From NCBI GenBank assembly GCA_003265685.1, contig KZ836105.1:119868-183867 (forward strand): DNA of 64,000 nt, read 5' to 3'. The notes under the pieces are model-generated. The model did no database searches, was not told where the DNA came from, and worked only from the letters and a program-made list of their open reading frames with translations. Position 1 is the first letter of the stretch, and every line of letters begins with the position of its first letter. This document shows, piece after piece, positions 50,156 to 61,914 of the stretch. Origin of the DNA: Piscinibacter caeni. GTDB lineage: Bacteria; Pseudomonadota; Gammaproteobacteria; Burkholderiales; Burkholderiaceae_C. The position numbers and the translations under genes are program-made.

Positions 50156-53100
50156 GGTTGAGCTCCTTGGCGTCGGCGGCTGCGGCGGACGACTGGCCGA
50201 ATCTCAGGTACAGGATGGGCAGCAGGATCAGGGTCAGCGCCGTGGCCGTGATGAGCCCACCGATGACGACGATGGCCAACGGGCGCTGGATCTCCGACCC
50301 GGGGCCGGTGGCGAACAGCAGCGGAATCAGGCCGAAGGCCGTGATCGACGCCGTCATCAGCACCGGCCGCAGCCGTCGCTTGGCGCCCTGCACCACGCTC
50401 TCGTACAGGGACAGGCCCTCGGCGTGCAACTGGTTGAAGTAGCTCACCAGCACCACGCCGTTGAGCACCGCGATGCCCAGCAGCGCGATGAAGCCGACCG
50501 AGGCCGGCACCGACAGGTACTCGCCCGTCAGCCACAGTGCGACGATGCCGCCGACCAGCGCGAACGGGATGTTGCTGAGCACCAGCAGCGCCTGGCGCAC
50601 CGATCCGAAGGTGGTGAAGAGGATGACGAAGATGAAGGCCAGAGACAGCGGCACCACCAGCGTCAGCCGCGCGGCGGCGCGCTGCTGGTTTTCGAACTGG
50701 CCGCCCCAGGCGACGCGGTAGCCGGTGGGCAGCTTGACCGCCTGCGCCACCTTGGCCTTGGCCTCCTCGACGAATCCGACCAGGTCGCGGCCGGTGACGT
50801 TGGCGATCACCACGCTGTAGCGGCTGCCCATCTCGCGGTCGATCTTCACCGGGCCGCTGGCGCGCTCCATGCGGGCCAGCGTGCGCAGCGGCACGCTCTG
50901 GCCATCGGGCGCGGTGATGCGCAGCGCCTCGAACTCGGCCGGCGAGATGCGCACGGCGTCCGGCCCGCGGATCACGATCGGCACGCGCTTGCTGCCGTCG
51001 ATCACGCTGCCGGCGCGCTGGCCTTCGATCTGCACACGCAGCGCGTCCTGCACGTCCTCCACCGACAGGCCGTGGCGGCCCGCCGCGAGGCGGTCAATGA
51101 TGACGCGCAGGTACTGCACGCCGTCGTTCTCCACCGTGTAGACGTCCTGGTTGCCGGGCACCTCCTTGATCTGCTTCTCGATCTGCGCGGCCAACTCGTT
51201 GAGCGTGCCCAGGTCGGGGCCGAAGACCTTGATCGCGACGTCGCCGCGCACGCCGATGATCATCTCGGAGACGCGCATGTCGATCGGCTGGGTGAAGCTG
51301 TAGGCGACGCCAGGCAACTCGTCGAGCACCTTGCGGATCTTGTCCTGCAGGGCCTCCTTGCTCTCGAACTGCCAGTCCGCGCGCGGCTTGAGCACGAGGA
51401 AGGTGTCGGTCTGGTTCAGGCCCATCGGGTCGAGGCCGATCTCGTCCGAGCCGGCGCGGGCCACGACGCCGGTGATCTCCGGGATCTGGCTCATCAATGC
51501 CTGGTGGATGCGCAGGTCCAGCGCCGCGGTCTGCTCCAGGCTCACCGACGGCAGCTTTTCGATGCCGACGATGATGTCGCCCTCGTCCATCGTGGGCATG
51601 AAGGTCTTGCCCACCAGCAGGTAGACGCCCGCCGCGCCCGCCAGCATGGCGCCGGCGATCACGAAGACCAGCTTCTGGCGCTTCAGCGCGAAGGCCAGCG
51701 TGGGCTCGTACAGGCGACCCAGCAAACGCGGCAGCCACGGGTCTTCATGCGCCACCTTCTTCAGCAGGTAGGACGCCAGCACCGGGATCACCGTCAGCGA
51801 CAGCAGCAGCGAGCTGGCCAGCGCGAACACGATGGTCAGCGCCACCGGCACGAAGAACTTGCCCTCCAGGCCCTGCAGCGTCAGCAGCGGCAGGAAGACC
51901 ACCACGATGATCAGGATGCCTGCCGCCACGGGCACCGAGACCTCGCGCACGGCGCGGAACACGACGTGCAGGCGCGGCAGCTTCTCCGCGCTCTTGTCGT
52001 GACCCAGATGCTGGACCACATTCTCGACCACCACCACGGCGGCATCGACCAGCATGCCCAGCGCGATCGCCAAGCCGCCCAGGCTCATCAGGTTGGCCGA
52101 CATGCCGGTCGTGCGCATCAGGATGAAGGTGGCCAGGGCCGACAGCGGCAGCACCATCGCCACGGTCACCGCCGCGCGCAGGTTGCCCAGGAACGCACCG
52201 AGCAGCACCAGCACCAGCACGGTGGCCTCGAGCAAGGCCTTGGACACAGTGCCGACCGCCTTCTCGACCAGGCTGGCGCGGTTGTAGAAGACCTTCAGCT
52301 CGATGCCCTGGGGCAAGGTGGGCTTCAGCTCGTCCAGCTTCTGCGTGACACCCTCGACCACCTTCTGCGCATTGGCACCGGCCAGGCCGAGCACCAGGCC
52401 CTGCACGGCCTCGCCCTTGCCGTCCTGGGTGACCACGCCGTAGCGGGTGACGCTGCCGTCGCGCACCGTGGCGATCTCGCCCAGGCGCACGGTCTCGCCC
52501 TTGTCGGCCTTCACCACCACGGCACGCAGATCGTCGGCGCCGCGCAGGCTGCCTTCGGCGCGCACCAGCAGCACCTCGTCGCCCTCGCCCAGCCGCCCGG
52601 AGCCGTCGTTGCGGTTGTTGGCCTCGATCGCGGCCTTGATCTGGGCCGTCGAGATGCCGACGGCGGCGAGCTTGACCGGGTCGGGCAGCACTTCGAAGCT
52701 GCGCACCTTGCCGCCCAGCGCGTTGACGTCGGCCACGCCCGCCACCGAGCGCAGCGCCGGGCGGATGACCCAGTCGAGCAGGTTGCGCCGGTCCTCGAGG
52801 GAGTAGCCTTCGCCCTCGATGGTGAACATGAACATCTCGCCCAGCGGCGTCGTGATGGGTGCCATGCCGCCACTGATGCCGGCCGGCAGGTCGCCGGTGA
52901 TGCCCGACAGGCGCTCCGAGACCTGCTGGCGGGCCCAGTAGATGTCGGTGCCGTCCTCGAAGTCGATCGTGACGTCGACGATGCCGTACTTGGACACCGA
53001 GCGCAGCATGCGCTGCTTGGGGATGCCCAACATCTCGACCTCGATCGGCAGCGCGATGCGGCTTTCGATCTCCTCGGGCGTCATGCCCGGGGCTTTCATG

Positions 53101-53249
53101 ATGACCTTGACCTGGGTGCTGGAAACGTCGGGGAAGGCGTCGATCGGCAGGTTCTTGAAAGCCAACCAGCCGGCGCCCATGAGCAGAAGCCCGGCCAGCA
53201 GCACGAACAGCCGCTGGGCGAGCGCGAATTGAACGAGTCGGGCCAGCAT
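50148..53249 (-). CDS. CzcA-family heavy-metal RND pump (system 1)
   Basis: 1033 residues, twelve membrane helices and two large periplasmic loops. The proton-relay helix 4 reads A396-L-G-M-L-V-D402-A-A-V-V-V-V-E-N: the second Asp and Glu are kept while the first Asp of the Zn/Co/Cd-type motif (DFGxxxDGA) is Ala, as in CusA-like and probable nickel pumps. DPMGLNQTDTF occurs in the porter domain. One base separates it from czcB. With the adjacent Ni/Co repressor-exporter pair, Ni or Co is the leading guess. Confidence 0.93.
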   Translation of the reverse strand: MLARLVQFALAQRLFVLLAGLLLMGAGWLAFKNLPIDAFPDVSSTQVKVIMKAPGMTPEEIESRIALPIEVEMLGIPKQRMLRSVSKYGIVDVTIDFEDGTDIYWARQQVSERLSGITGDLPAGISGGMAPITTPLGEMFMFTIEGEGYSLEDRRNLLDWVIRPALRSVAGVADVNALGGKVRSFEVLPDPVKLAAVGISTAQIKAAIEANNRNDGSGRLGEGDEVLLVRAEGSLRGADDLRAVVVKADKGETVRLGEIATVRDGSVTRYGVVTQDGKGEAVQGLVLGLAGANAQKVVEGVTQKLDELKPTLPQGIELKVFYNRASLVEKAVGTVSKALLEATVLVLVLLGAFLGNLRAAVTVAMVLPLSALATFILMRTTGMSANLMSLGGLAIALGMLVDAAVVVVENVVQHLGHDKSAEKLPRLHVVFRAVREVSVPVAAGILIIVVVFLPLLTLQGLEGKFFVPVALTIVFALASSLLLSLTVIPVLASYLLKKVAHEDPWLPRLLGRLYEPTLAFALKRQKLVFVIAGAMLAGAAGVYLLVGKTFMPTMDEGDIIVGIEKLPSVSLEQTAALDLRIHQALMSQIPEITGVVARAGSDEIGLDPMGLNQTDTFLVLKPRADWQFESKEALQDKIRKVLDELPGVAYSFTQPIDMRVSEMIIGVRGDVAIKVFGPDLGTLNELAAQIEKQIKEVPGNQDVYTVENDGVQYLRVIIDRLAAGRHGLSVEDVQDALRVQIEGQRAGSVIDGSKRVPIVIRGPDAVRISPAEFEALRITAPDGQSVPLRTLARMERASGPVKIDREMGSRYSVVIANVTGRDLVGFVEEAKAKVAQAVKLPTGYRVAWGGQFENQQRAAARLTLVVPLSLAFIFVILFTTFGSVRQALLVLSNIPFALVGGIVALWLTGEYLSVPASVGFIALLGIAVLNGVVLVSYFNQLHAEGLSLYESVVQGAKRRLRPVLMTASITAFGLIPLLFATGPGSEIQRPLAIVVIGGLITATALTLILLPILYLRFGQSSAAAADAKELNHA

Positions 53250-53250
53250 C

Positions 53251-54366
53251 TCAGTTGCTCCCGCCCTTGCCGAGCCACGCTGCCTTCAGCGCGATCACCG
53301 AACTGACCGCGATCTCCTGGCCGGCCTTGAGCCCCCCGGCCACCAGCAGCGACTGCCCCGCACCGGCCTGGACGGTGACCGGCGTGGCCACGAAACCCTG
53401 TGGCGTGCGCACGAAGACGTAGGCCTTGTCGTCCTGGCGCGCCACGGCGGGCACCGGCACGGCCCAGCCCTCGGCGGCCGCGAAGGGCACGCGCACCTGC
53501 AGGGCCTCGCCGATGCGCAGGCCTGCCGCGCCCTGGGTGACCTCGGCGCGCAGCATCACCGTCTGGCTGTCGGAGACGATCGGCCCGAAGCCCACGGCGC
53601 GTGCCTCAAGTTCCCGTTCCACACCGGTCAGTGCGGCGCCTTTGAGCGCCACCTGCGACTGGCGATCCACAGGAATCTGCAAGTCCAGCCACAGCTTGCG
53701 TGTGTCGGCCACGCGCAGCACCGCATCTGCCGCCTGGACACGCTGGCCCGGCTTGACGTCAATCTTCGTGACGACTCCTGCGCTGCGTGCGCGCAGGAGC
53801 AGCGCGTCCTGCATGGCGCCGCCTTCGGCCACGCTACGGATCAGCGCTGGCTCGGCCCCAGCCAAGCGCAGCGCGGCCTCGGCCTGGGCCTGTCGCGAGC
53901 GGCCTTCCGCCGCGGCGGCCTCGGCTTCCTGCACGCGGCGCTCGGGCACGATGCCGTCAGTCAGCAGGCCACGCTCACGCGCCAGCGTCTTCTGCGACAA
54001 CCTGGCCTTGGATGCAGCCTCCGTCAGGCGCAGCTGCAACTCGCCAAGTTCGGGGCTGACCAGACGCACGAGCGGCTGCCCGGGCTTGACGGTTTCGTTC
54101 TCGCTGACCAGCAGGCGGTCGATGCTGCCGGCCAGGGTGGCGCTGAGCACCGATTCCTGCGCCGGCGGCAAGACCACACGCGCCGGGTAGGCCAGGCCAG
54201 TGATCGGTGAGGGCTTGTCCAGGCGCTGCAGCTGGATGCCGAGGGCCTGCATCTGGGCGGGCGTCACCTTGAACTCGTCAGCGGCGCGCAGCGGCAGCGC
54301 CGCTGTCAGAGCGGCAAGAAGAATGGCGGCGCGCGCGAGCGTCGTCCGCGAGGGGCGGTAAGGCAT
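53251..54366 (-). CDS. CzcB-family membrane-fusion protein (system 1)
   Basis: 371 residues, signal peptide (AILLAALTAALPLRA). Lipoyl/barrel-sandwich halves flank a coiled-coil hairpin (about 115-180), typical for RND adaptors: VLSATLAGSIDRLLVSENETVKPGQPLVRL and RARSAGVVTKIDVKPGQRVQA. The N terminus lacks the His-rich segment of classical CzcB. It links the inner pump with the outer channel. Confidence 0.93.
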   Translation of the reverse strand: MPYRPSRTTLARAAILLAALTAALPLRAADEFKVTPAQMQALGIQLQRLDKPSPITGLAYPARVVLPPAQESVLSATLAGSIDRLLVSENETVKPGQPLVRLVSPELGELQLRLTEAASKARLSQKTLARERGLLTDGIVPERRVQEAEAAAAEGRSRQAQAEAALRLAGAEPALIRSVAEGGAMQDALLLRARSAGVVTKIDVKPGQRVQAADAVLRVADTRKLWLDLQIPVDRQSQVALKGAALTGVERELEARAVGFGPIVSDSQTVMLRAEVTQGAAGLRIGEALQVRVPFAAAEGWAVPVPAVARQDDKAYVFVRTPQGFVATPVTVQAGAGQSLLVAGGLKAGQEIAVSSVIALKAAWLGKGGSN

Positions 54367-54430
54367 GAGAACTCCACGAAGGTCAGGCGCGCGTCACGGC
54401 GCGCCGCTGAAAGCGGTGCGAAAAGGGCTT

Positions 54431-54874
54431 TCAGGCGCGCACGGGAGGCGCGCGTCCTTCGGGAGGTCGGCTGAGGGGGATGGGACGGGGTGGCGGCCAC
54501 GCGTCGTTCGGCGCCCACGTGCCGGCCGCGTCCGCTTCTGCCGGCCGCAACGACTCGACTGGTGCCGGCAGCAGCACGGCCATCCACAGCGCACCCGCGC
54601 CCGGTTCGTCCGCCACGAGCGCCTGGGCGGCGACACGAAGCGTGGTCGTGGCGTGGAACACGCTCGGCTCGCCATCGTCCTCGACATGCGGCTGCGGCGA
54701 GGATGTCAGGTGCGTCGCGTCAGCCGCCAGAGCGGAGCTGTCGACACCCGAGTCGTGGTGGTGGCGGTGCAGGGGCGCGCCGACCAGGTCAGCCACCAGC
54801 ACGACGACCAGCAACAGCCGGACCCACCATGCCGAGGCAAGGCGGGTCGGGTGCAGTCGTGCCAGCGGATTCAT
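54431..54874 (-). CDS. Small His-containing envelope protein preceding czcBA
   Basis: 147 residues: one N-terminal membrane segment (WWVRLLLVVVLVADLVG), immediately followed by APLHRHHHDSGVD, then a Pro-rich C terminus. It resembles in design the 117-residue protein at 63327, which precedes the second Czc system. A metal-responsive or accessory role is inferred from position and His cluster. 64 bases upstream of czcB. Confidence 0.65.
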   Translation of the reverse strand: MNPLARLHPTRLASAWWVRLLLVVVLVADLVGAPLHRHHHDSGVDSSALAADATHLTSSPQPHVEDDGEPSVFHATTTLRVAAQALVADEPGAGALWMAVLLPAPVESLRPAEADAAGTWAPNDAWPPPRPIPLSRPPEGRAPPVRA

Positions 54875-54902
54875 CGGTTGCTTCGTGGAGGACGCGCGCG
54901 CT

Positions 54903-55181
54903 TCAGAGGTACTTCGAGATGGACTTGAACTCGTCGAGCACCTGTCGCGTGCTGCGGGCCTTGGACTCGAGTGCGTGATCCAGGCAATGGTCGATGTGGT
55001 CGTGAATCATCTGCTGCTTGGCGGCCGCTATGGCCCGCTCGACGGCGTGCAACTGCTGTGCCACGTCGGTACAGGGGCGGTCCGCTTCCATCATCGCGAT
55101 CACGTTCTGCAGATGGCCAGCGGCCCGGCGCAGCCGCTTGATCACCGTGGGGTGGGAGCCATGTTGTTTGGCGCTGTCCAT
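54903..55181 (-). CDS. CsoR/RcnR-family metal-sensing repressor
   Basis: 92 residues, all-helical. IKRLRRAAGHLQNVIAMMEADRPC37, H62 and C66 give a Cys-His-Cys fingerprint as in CsoR and InrS, not the Cys-His-His of RcnR. Additional His residues (H7, H10) near the N terminus could supply a fourth ligand. ATG at 55181 lies downstream of a TATGAT -10; an in-frame ATG at 55223 lies within the operator. It should repress the divergent RcnA-like exporter until Ni, Co or Cu binds. Confidence 0.9.
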   Translation of the reverse strand: MDSAKQHGSHPTVIKRLRRAAGHLQNVIAMMEADRPCTDVAQQLHAVERAIAAAKQQMIHDHIDHCLDHALESKARSTRQVLDEFKSISKYL

Positions 55182-55218
55182 GGTCACGATGCTACCCCGG
55201 AGACGGTTGCTCAGGCCA

Positions 55219-55256
55219 ATCATATCCTCTCCAGGGGGATAGGATATGCCTACAAT
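55219..55256. promoter_or_regulatory. Divergent promoters with G-tract operator
   Basis: CATATCCT (55221-55228) and AGGATATG (55241-55248) are perfect inverted repeats around a centre containing GGGGG (55234-55238), the arrangement of CsoR/RcnR operators. TACAAT (55251-55256) is a strong -10 for the exporter; TATGAT on the minus strand (55224-55219) is the -10 for the repressor gene. One bound tetramer would shut both. Confidence 0.75.
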
Positions 55257-55307
55257 CTCACGCCGTGCATCGGGCCATTTGGCGCTGCACGGACGAGGCG
55301 AACGACG

Positions 55308-56426
55308 ATGCTTGACTTTGCGACCCTGCTGCAGCAGGGCACGGCCAGTGCCTGGCTGTTCATCCCGAGCGCGATCCTGCTCGGTGCCTTGCACGGCCTC
55401 GAGCCGGGACACTCGAAGACGATGATGGCGGCTTTCATCGTCGCGATCCGCGGCACGGTGGGTCAGGCGGTGCTGCTCGGCATCGCAGCGACCGTGTCGC
55501 ACACGGCCGTGGTGTGGCTGGTCGCGCTCGCCGGCATGTACGTGGGCCGGGGCTGGGACGCCGAGACGACGGAGCCCTACTTTCAGCTCGGCTCGGCGGT
55601 GCTGATCGTCGGCGTGGCGCTGTGGATGTTGTGGCGAACCTGGAGGGATCAGCGCGCGGCGGCGGCCGCTGGCCACGATCACGACCACGCCGAGCGGCGT
55701 CGCATCGACACCGGCCATGGCGTGATTCAACTGGAGGTCTTCGAGGACGGCGTGCCTCCAGTGTTCCGAGTCCGTTCGGAAGGCCGCGGCCACGCCTGGC
55801 TTGCGGACGAGGTGGCGGTCGAGACCGAACGACCCGATGGCGCGCGCCAGCGCTTCGGCTTCGTCGCCCGCGACGGGTTCCTCGAGTCGGAGCAGGCGAT
55901 TCCGGAGCCCCACGAATTCGTCGCGCGCGTGAGTCTGGGCCACGCCGGCCACACGCACGACTACGACGTCGAGTTCACCGAAGCCGGCCACGCCCATGTG
56001 CATCCCGAAGATGGCGGACTCGATGTCTCCGCGCCGGGCTGGCAGGACGCGCACGAGCGCGCCCATGCCAACGACATCCGCCGACGCTTCGCCAACCGAC
56101 ACGTCACGACGGGGCAGATCGCGGTGTTCGGCCTGACCGGAGGCCTGATCCCCTGCCCCGCCGCGATCACCGTACTGCTGCTGTGTCTGCAGCTCAAGGA
56201 AATGGCGCTGGGTGCGACCCTGGTACTGGGCTTCAGCGTGGGCCTGGCGCTGACGCTGGTGCTGTCCGGCGTCGTGGCGGCGATCGGCATGCGTCACGCC
56301 GGCCAGCGCTGGGCCGGGATCGGCCGGCTGGCCAGCAAAGCCCCGTACCTTTCCGGTGGGCTGATCCTGATCGTGGCGTTGTACGTGGGCTGGCATGGCT
56401 GGACCGGCTTGCAGCTGCGCGGCTGA
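55308..56426 (+). CDS. RcnA/NicO-type nickel/cobalt exporter
   Basis: 372 residues, six to seven membrane helices in two blocks. Family motifs A-L-H-G-L-E-P-G-H-S-K-T and G-G-L-I-P-C-P-A-A are present. The central cytoplasmic region (about 120-250) is long and has many His (HDHDHAERRR, GHAGHTHDYD, AGHAHVHPED, DAHERAHAND). GAGG lies before the ATG at 55308. Controlled by the divergent repressor at the shared operator. Confidence 0.93.
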   Translation: MLDFATLLQQGTASAWLFIPSAILLGALHGLEPGHSKTMMAAFIVAIRGTVGQAVLLGIAATVSHTAVVWLVALAGMYVGRGWDAETTEPYFQLGSAVLIVGVALWMLWRTWRDQRAAAAAGHDHDHAERRRIDTGHGVIQLEVFEDGVPPVFRVRSEGRGHAWLADEVAVETERPDGARQRFGFVARDGFLESEQAIPEPHEFVARVSLGHAGHTHDYDVEFTEAGHAHVHPEDGGLDVSAPGWQDAHERAHANDIRRRFANRHVTTGQIAVFGLTGGLIPCPAAITVLLLCLQLKEMALGATLVLGFSVGLALTLVLSGVVAAIGMRHAGQRWAGIGRLASKAPYLSGGLILIVALYVGWHGWTGLQLRG

Positions 56427-56436
56427 TCGAAGGCAG

Positions 56437-56454
56437 TGGCGGCAGGGGCCGCCA
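56437..56454. terminator. Hairpin between convergent exporter and periplasmic protein genes
   Basis: TGGCGGC-AGGG-GCCGCCA (56437-56454), a perfect 7-bp stem with tetraloop, ten bases after the exporter stop and 13 bases before the stop of the convergent gene. Confidence 0.5.
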
Positions 56455-56467
56455 TCCGCGTGGTGTG

Positions 56468-56842
56468 TCAGCGCACCGTGAAGCGCACGGTGATGGCCTT
56501 TGCCGCCGGCGTCACCAGCGCCGCGACGACCTTCGCACCCTTGACCAGCTTCACGCCCTTCGCTTCGAGCTTGTCGCCCGCGACCACCAGTTCGGCCTCC
56601 GACTTCTCGGCGCCGTTCAGCACGGTGAGCTTGCCCCTCATGCCCGCGGGCGCCATCGGCTTGCCATGGTCCTCGACGTAGATCAGAGCGTTGCCGCCAT
56701 CGGCGACGAGTTCGAACGACAGGTCGCTGGAGGTCGCCACCACGCCGCCATGCTTGGCAGGGCCGCCACCGTGGGCGAATGCGGCATTGAAAGACAGGGC
56801 CGACAGGCCCAGCACGACCGCGGTCAACAGCTTCTTCATCAT
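56468..56842 (-). CDS. Small periplasmic protein of the second Czc operon
   Basis: 124 residues with signal peptide (LLTAVVLGLSALSFNAAFA). The mature N terminus is HGGGPAKHGGVV, a His-rich start, then a beta-sandwich-like domain (FELVADGGNALIYVEDHGKPM). This type often accompanies heavy-metal RND genes and may bind Cu, Ni or Co. GGAGA precedes the ATG. It is 65 bases downstream of czcA. Confidence 0.8.
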   Translation of the reverse strand: MMKKLLTAVVLGLSALSFNAAFAHGGGPAKHGGVVATSSDLSFELVADGGNALIYVEDHGKPMAPAGMRGKLTVLNGAEKSEAELVVAGDKLEAKGVKLVKGAKVVAALVTPAAKAITVRFTVR

Positions 56843-56907
56843 CTCTTCGATCTCCTGCGAGGGTGCGGCGCTCTGGAACAGGCGGCGCCGCCGGGCCTGA
56901 TGTCATC

Positions 56908-60066
<3,159 letters not shown>

Positions 60067-60079
60067 GATCGTTCCTCGC

Positions 60080-61252
60080 TCAGCGGATCTGCGCGATCAG
60101 CGGCGCGCCCTGGACCACAACGCGGTTGTCCGCGCTCAGCCCTTGGGTCACCACGACCGTGCTCGCGTCCAGCGGCCGGTATTGCACCGGCTGCGGGATG
60201 AAGCGCTCGGCGCCCGACTTGATCCAGACGATGGGTTCGTTGGACGGGTTGCGCACCACGGCCTGGGCCGGCAGCACCACGCCCTTGATGCGCTCCTTCG
60301 ACTGCGCCACGACGGTGACCGGCTGGCCGATCGCCAAAGGCAGGGATTCGCGCAGCGCTGCGCCCGGCTTTGCCGGCGTCACCGCGAAAGTCAGCGGCAG
60401 GACGCCGTCGCGCAGCGAGCGCGATACCCCGAGCAGGCGCAGCGTCACCTCGGGCACACCCTGCAGCGATGCACCGGCGACACGCGCAGCCACCGCCGCA
60501 TCGGCAGTGGTGGCCTCCACCAGCATGCGCGCCGGGTCCACCACCTCGACCAGCACGTCGCGCGGCTCGACGACCTGGCCGACAACGAGATCCGCGCGGG
60601 CGATGACGCCGCTGACCGGCGCGGTCAGTGTTTCGCGCGCCACCAGGCTGCCGCCGATGCTGCGCTCGCGCTCGGCCAGGCTCGTCGCTTCGCTGCGCGC
60701 GGCCTCGATCTCCTTGCGCGGCACCGTGCCTTCCAGGCCTTCGAGTCGCTGCACCCGCTGCTCGGCCAGTTGCCGCTGCGCGCGCAGTTCGGCCAGCTGG
60801 GCCTGCTGGGTGCCCACGGCGTAGGGCTCGGCGCTGGGGCGTACGTAGGCCAGCACCTCGCCACGCTTGACGGACTGGCCAGCGACCGGCAGCCCTCTCG
60901 GCCCAGGCTCGATGCGCCCGCCGTACACCGCCTGCACACGCCCGCTGGCGTTCGGGTCCATCACCACCCTGCCCGGCATCTCGACCGTGGCGGCCGCGTC
61001 GGACTCCGGCGCCAGCACCGTGCGGATGGCCATGCGCCGCTGCGCCAGCTTGGGCACGTTGACACTGCCGTCGGGCAGCCGCGCCAGACCGGAGGCGTTG
61101 ACCGTGGCGCCGGGTGCGTCGAGGTGCTCGCCGTTCGGGCCATGCGCGCCCGGGGCTGCATACGCCAGAGACACCAGAAGCATCCAGGCGACGAGCGCTG
61201 CGAGAACCAGCAGGCCGAGGCCGCCGCCGAACCACCAGAACTTGTGCTTCAT
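60080..61252 (-). CDS. CzcB-family membrane-fusion protein (system 2)
   Basis: 390 residues with an N-terminal anchor ([25 protein letters not shown]). Directly after it comes [11 protein letters not shown], a motif also found in the protein encoded just upstream. Barrel-sandwich, helical hairpin (about 165-215) and beta-barrel domains follow. The start at 61252 shares its A with the upstream TGA (TGATG). Links the pump at 56908 with the channel at 61911. Confidence 0.93.
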   Translation of the reverse strand: MKHKFWWFGGGLGLLVLAALVAWMLLVSLAYAAPGAHGPNGEHLDAPGATVNASGLARLPDGSVNVPKLAQRRMAIRTVLAPESDAAATVEMPGRVVMDPNASGRVQAVYGGRIEPGPRGLPVAGQSVKRGEVLAYVRPSAEPYAVGTQQAQLAELRAQRQLAEQRVQRLEGLEGTVPRKEIEAARSEATSLAERERSIGGSLVARETLTAPVSGVIARADLVVGQVVEPRDVLVEVVDPARMLVEATTADAAVAARVAGASLQGVPEVTLRLLGVSRSLRDGVLPLTFAVTPAKPGAALRESLPLAIGQPVTVVAQSKERIKGVVLPAQAVVRNPSNEPIVWIKSGAERFIPQPVQYRPLDASTVVVTQGLSADNRVVVQGAPLIAQIR

Positions 61253-61914
61253 CACAGGCCCCCCTGCTGCTTGCCAACTTCGCTGCGGCGTCGGCGCCAC
61301 CAAGCGATGCCGCCGATCAGAGCCAGGGCCGCGGCGCCGGCGCCGATCCAGGCTGCGCGTTCCCGCTCATGGCTGTGTCCATGGGCATCGTTGCCAGGGG
61401 CGTGTCCGTGGTCGCTCGTCGCAACGGCGCCCGCACCGCGACCGCTGGCGTTCACCAGCGTGCCGTCGAGCAAGTCGCTGTCCTTGCCTGCCACCAGCGT
61501 GAACACGAGGCCGTGCTCGCCAGCCGCGCCCAATGCCTTGAGCATGGCCGCATCGGTGACGACATAGTCGCCTTGCTCGGCGCGGAACACGCCCGCGGCC
61601 TTCAGCAATCCGCTCTCGACTTCGAGCTTTGCACCCAGCACGGGCTCGTTGGTTTCGTAGCGGTCGACCACGATGACCAACTCGCCGGCACGCATTTCGG
61701 CGACCAGCTCGAAGGCTTCGGACTTGGCTTCGATGCGCGGCAGGGCCGAGGCGGCCCGCATCGCCGTCGGGCTGTCCAGATGCTCGCCATTGGGGCCGTG
61801 GGCACCCGGCGCGGCGATGACGAACACGCTCGTCGTCAGCAGCATGGCGCAGAGGGCCCTGGGTGCCCTGGGCAGTGGGTGCCGCGAGGCAATGCGATCG
61901 GTAAGAGATCTCAT
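61252..61914 (-). CDS. Periplasmic/membrane metal-binding accessory protein (system 2)
   Basis: 220 residues: signal segment, then [13 protein letters not shown] (about 35-47), a beta-rich domain (FELVAEMRAGELVIVVDRYETNEPVLGAKLEVESG), a His-rich linker (DHGHAPGNDAHGHSHERER) and a C-terminal membrane helix (GAAALALIGGIAWW) with a basic end. It is translationally coupled to czcC and czcB. Likely a periplasmic metal donor or sensor for the pump. Confidence 0.82.
   Translation of the reverse strand: MRSLTDRIASRHPLPRAPRALCAMLLTTSVFVIAAPGAHGPNGEHLDSPTAMRAASALPRIEAKSEAFELVAEMRAGELVIVVDRYETNEPVLGAKLEVESGLLKAAGVFRAEQGDYVVTDAAMLKALGAAGEHGLVFTLVAGKDSDLLDGTLVNASGRGAGAVATSDHGHAPGNDAHGHSHERERAAWIGAGAAALALIGGIAWWRRRRSEVGKQQGGL

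Noticed and set aside
50154..53306. 1050-codon open frame on the plus strand opposite czcA
   Set aside because: Composition dominated by His, Arg, Gln and Ala, as expected for the complement of a high-GC gene; no domains.
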